Assembly: GCA_030591105.1 (NCBI GenBank)
Contig: JAUVBS010000166.1
Location: 1 to 5,508, forward strand
From: a bacterium
GTDB lineage: Bacteria > Krumholzibacteriota > Krumholzibacteriia > LZORAL124-64-63
Direction of reading: 5' to 3'
Length of the DNA: 5,508 nucleotides
The notes under the pieces are model-generated. The model had not been told where the DNA came from, searched no databases, and worked only from the letters and a program-made list of their open reading frames with translations. The position numbers and the translations under genes were made by a program. Shown one piece after another: positions 5,307-5,508 of the stretch. Positions within the stretch are counted from its first letter, which is position 1; each line of letters starts with the position of its first letter.

Positions 5307-5508
5307 GTGGAAAACGACAGGAACACGCTGAAGCAGAAAGCACGCGGTTACGTCAGGCCACTGGTCGATAAACTGGACCAGCTCGGTGTGAGTCCGCTGG
5401 CGGTATCTCTAGCCGGAATTGCGGTTTGTGTGCTGGCCGGCTGGATCGTGGCGAAGGGTTACCTGTTAGGTGGAGCGCTGGTCTTCTTGATCGGTTCGGC
5501 GTTCGACA
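5307..5508 (+). CDS. CDP-alcohol phosphatidyltransferase-like protein, 3'-truncated by the window edge
   Basis: Likely integral inner-membrane enzyme that transfers a phosphatidyl group from a CDP-linked lipid to an alcohol acceptor, as in phospholipid synthesis. Only the first 67 residues are in the window: a charged N-terminus (ENDRNTLKQKAR), an amphipathic stretch VRPLVDKLDQLGVSPLAV (16-33), a hydrophobic segment about 31-48, and a second about 52-65 ending GSAFD. The phrase LGVSPLAVSLAGI followed by two membrane helices and a G-x-x-F-D ending is typical of the family just before the catalytic DxxDGxxAR signature; Asp67 would be its first aspartate, but the rest lies outside the window. 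The start is GTG 5307 with a strong Shine-Dalgarno site; GTG 5265 is an in-frame alternative adding 14 residues across the palindrome. The gene begins 38 nt after rsmI. The particular enzyme (PgsA-like, inositol-phosphate-type or other) cannot be told from this fragment, so no symbol is given. Confidence 0.72.
   Translation, partial: MENDRNTLKQKARGYVRPLVDKLDQLGVSPLAVSLAGIAVCVLAGWIVAKGYLLGGALVFLIGSAFD

Noticed and set aside
4471..5343. Long open frame on the - strand (290 codons) opposite rsmI
   Set aside because: It lies antisense to a gene with clear RsmI motifs and a strong ribosome site. The translation is rich in Arg, His and Gln without any recognisable motif, as expected of a stop-poor shadow frame in GC-rich DNA.

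Overview
The window is about 5.5 kb of GC-rich DNA. It is packed with protein genes on the + strand only: four complete genes and one partial gene at each edge. The proteins resemble those of Pseudomonadota. TrkH in particular follows the gammaproteobacterial (E. coli-like) form almost residue for residue in its conserved blocks, and its length (482 aa) is nearly that of E. coli TrkH (483 aa). A GC-rich gammaproteobacterium or close relative is the best guess, but no rRNA or other decisive marker is present. I see no change in codon style, insertion sequence, tRNA, CRISPR array or phage gene, so this looks like ordinary chromosomal housekeeping DNA.

Layout: (1) 1-849, a low-specificity L-threonine aldolase missing its N-terminus. 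(2) About 795-2177, TrkA, the NAD(H)-binding regulatory subunit of a Trk potassium uptake system, overlapping the end of the aldolase gene. (3) 2187-3635, TrkH, the membrane pore of the same system, 9 nt after trkA. (4) A 57-nt gap with two overlapping inverted repeats and a Shine-Dalgarno site. (5) 3693-4526, ammonia-dependent NAD+ synthetase (NadE). (6) 4543-5268, an RsmI-family 16S rRNA 2'-O-methyltransferase, shorter than the E. coli enzyme. (7) A 38-nt gap with a perfect 18-bp palindrome. (8) From 5307 to the right edge, the N-terminus of a CDP-alcohol phosphatidyltransferase-like membrane enzyme.

How the genes work together: TrkA and TrkH form one K+ uptake complex, and their adjacency makes a trkA-trkH operon very likely. 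The short spacings suggest that nadE, rsmI and the phosphatidyltransferase gene form a second transcription unit, or a continuation of the first. NadE makes the NAD+ that TrkA senses, but joint regulation is only a guess. No promoter can be called with confidence.

I did not find a novel system. The observations most worth checking are the ambiguous TrkA start (a well-placed Shine-Dalgarno site in front of a GAG codon exactly where the family's Met is expected), an Asn in the glycine motif of TrkA's second Rossmann domain, the short RsmI with a variant motif, and the two structured intergenic gaps.
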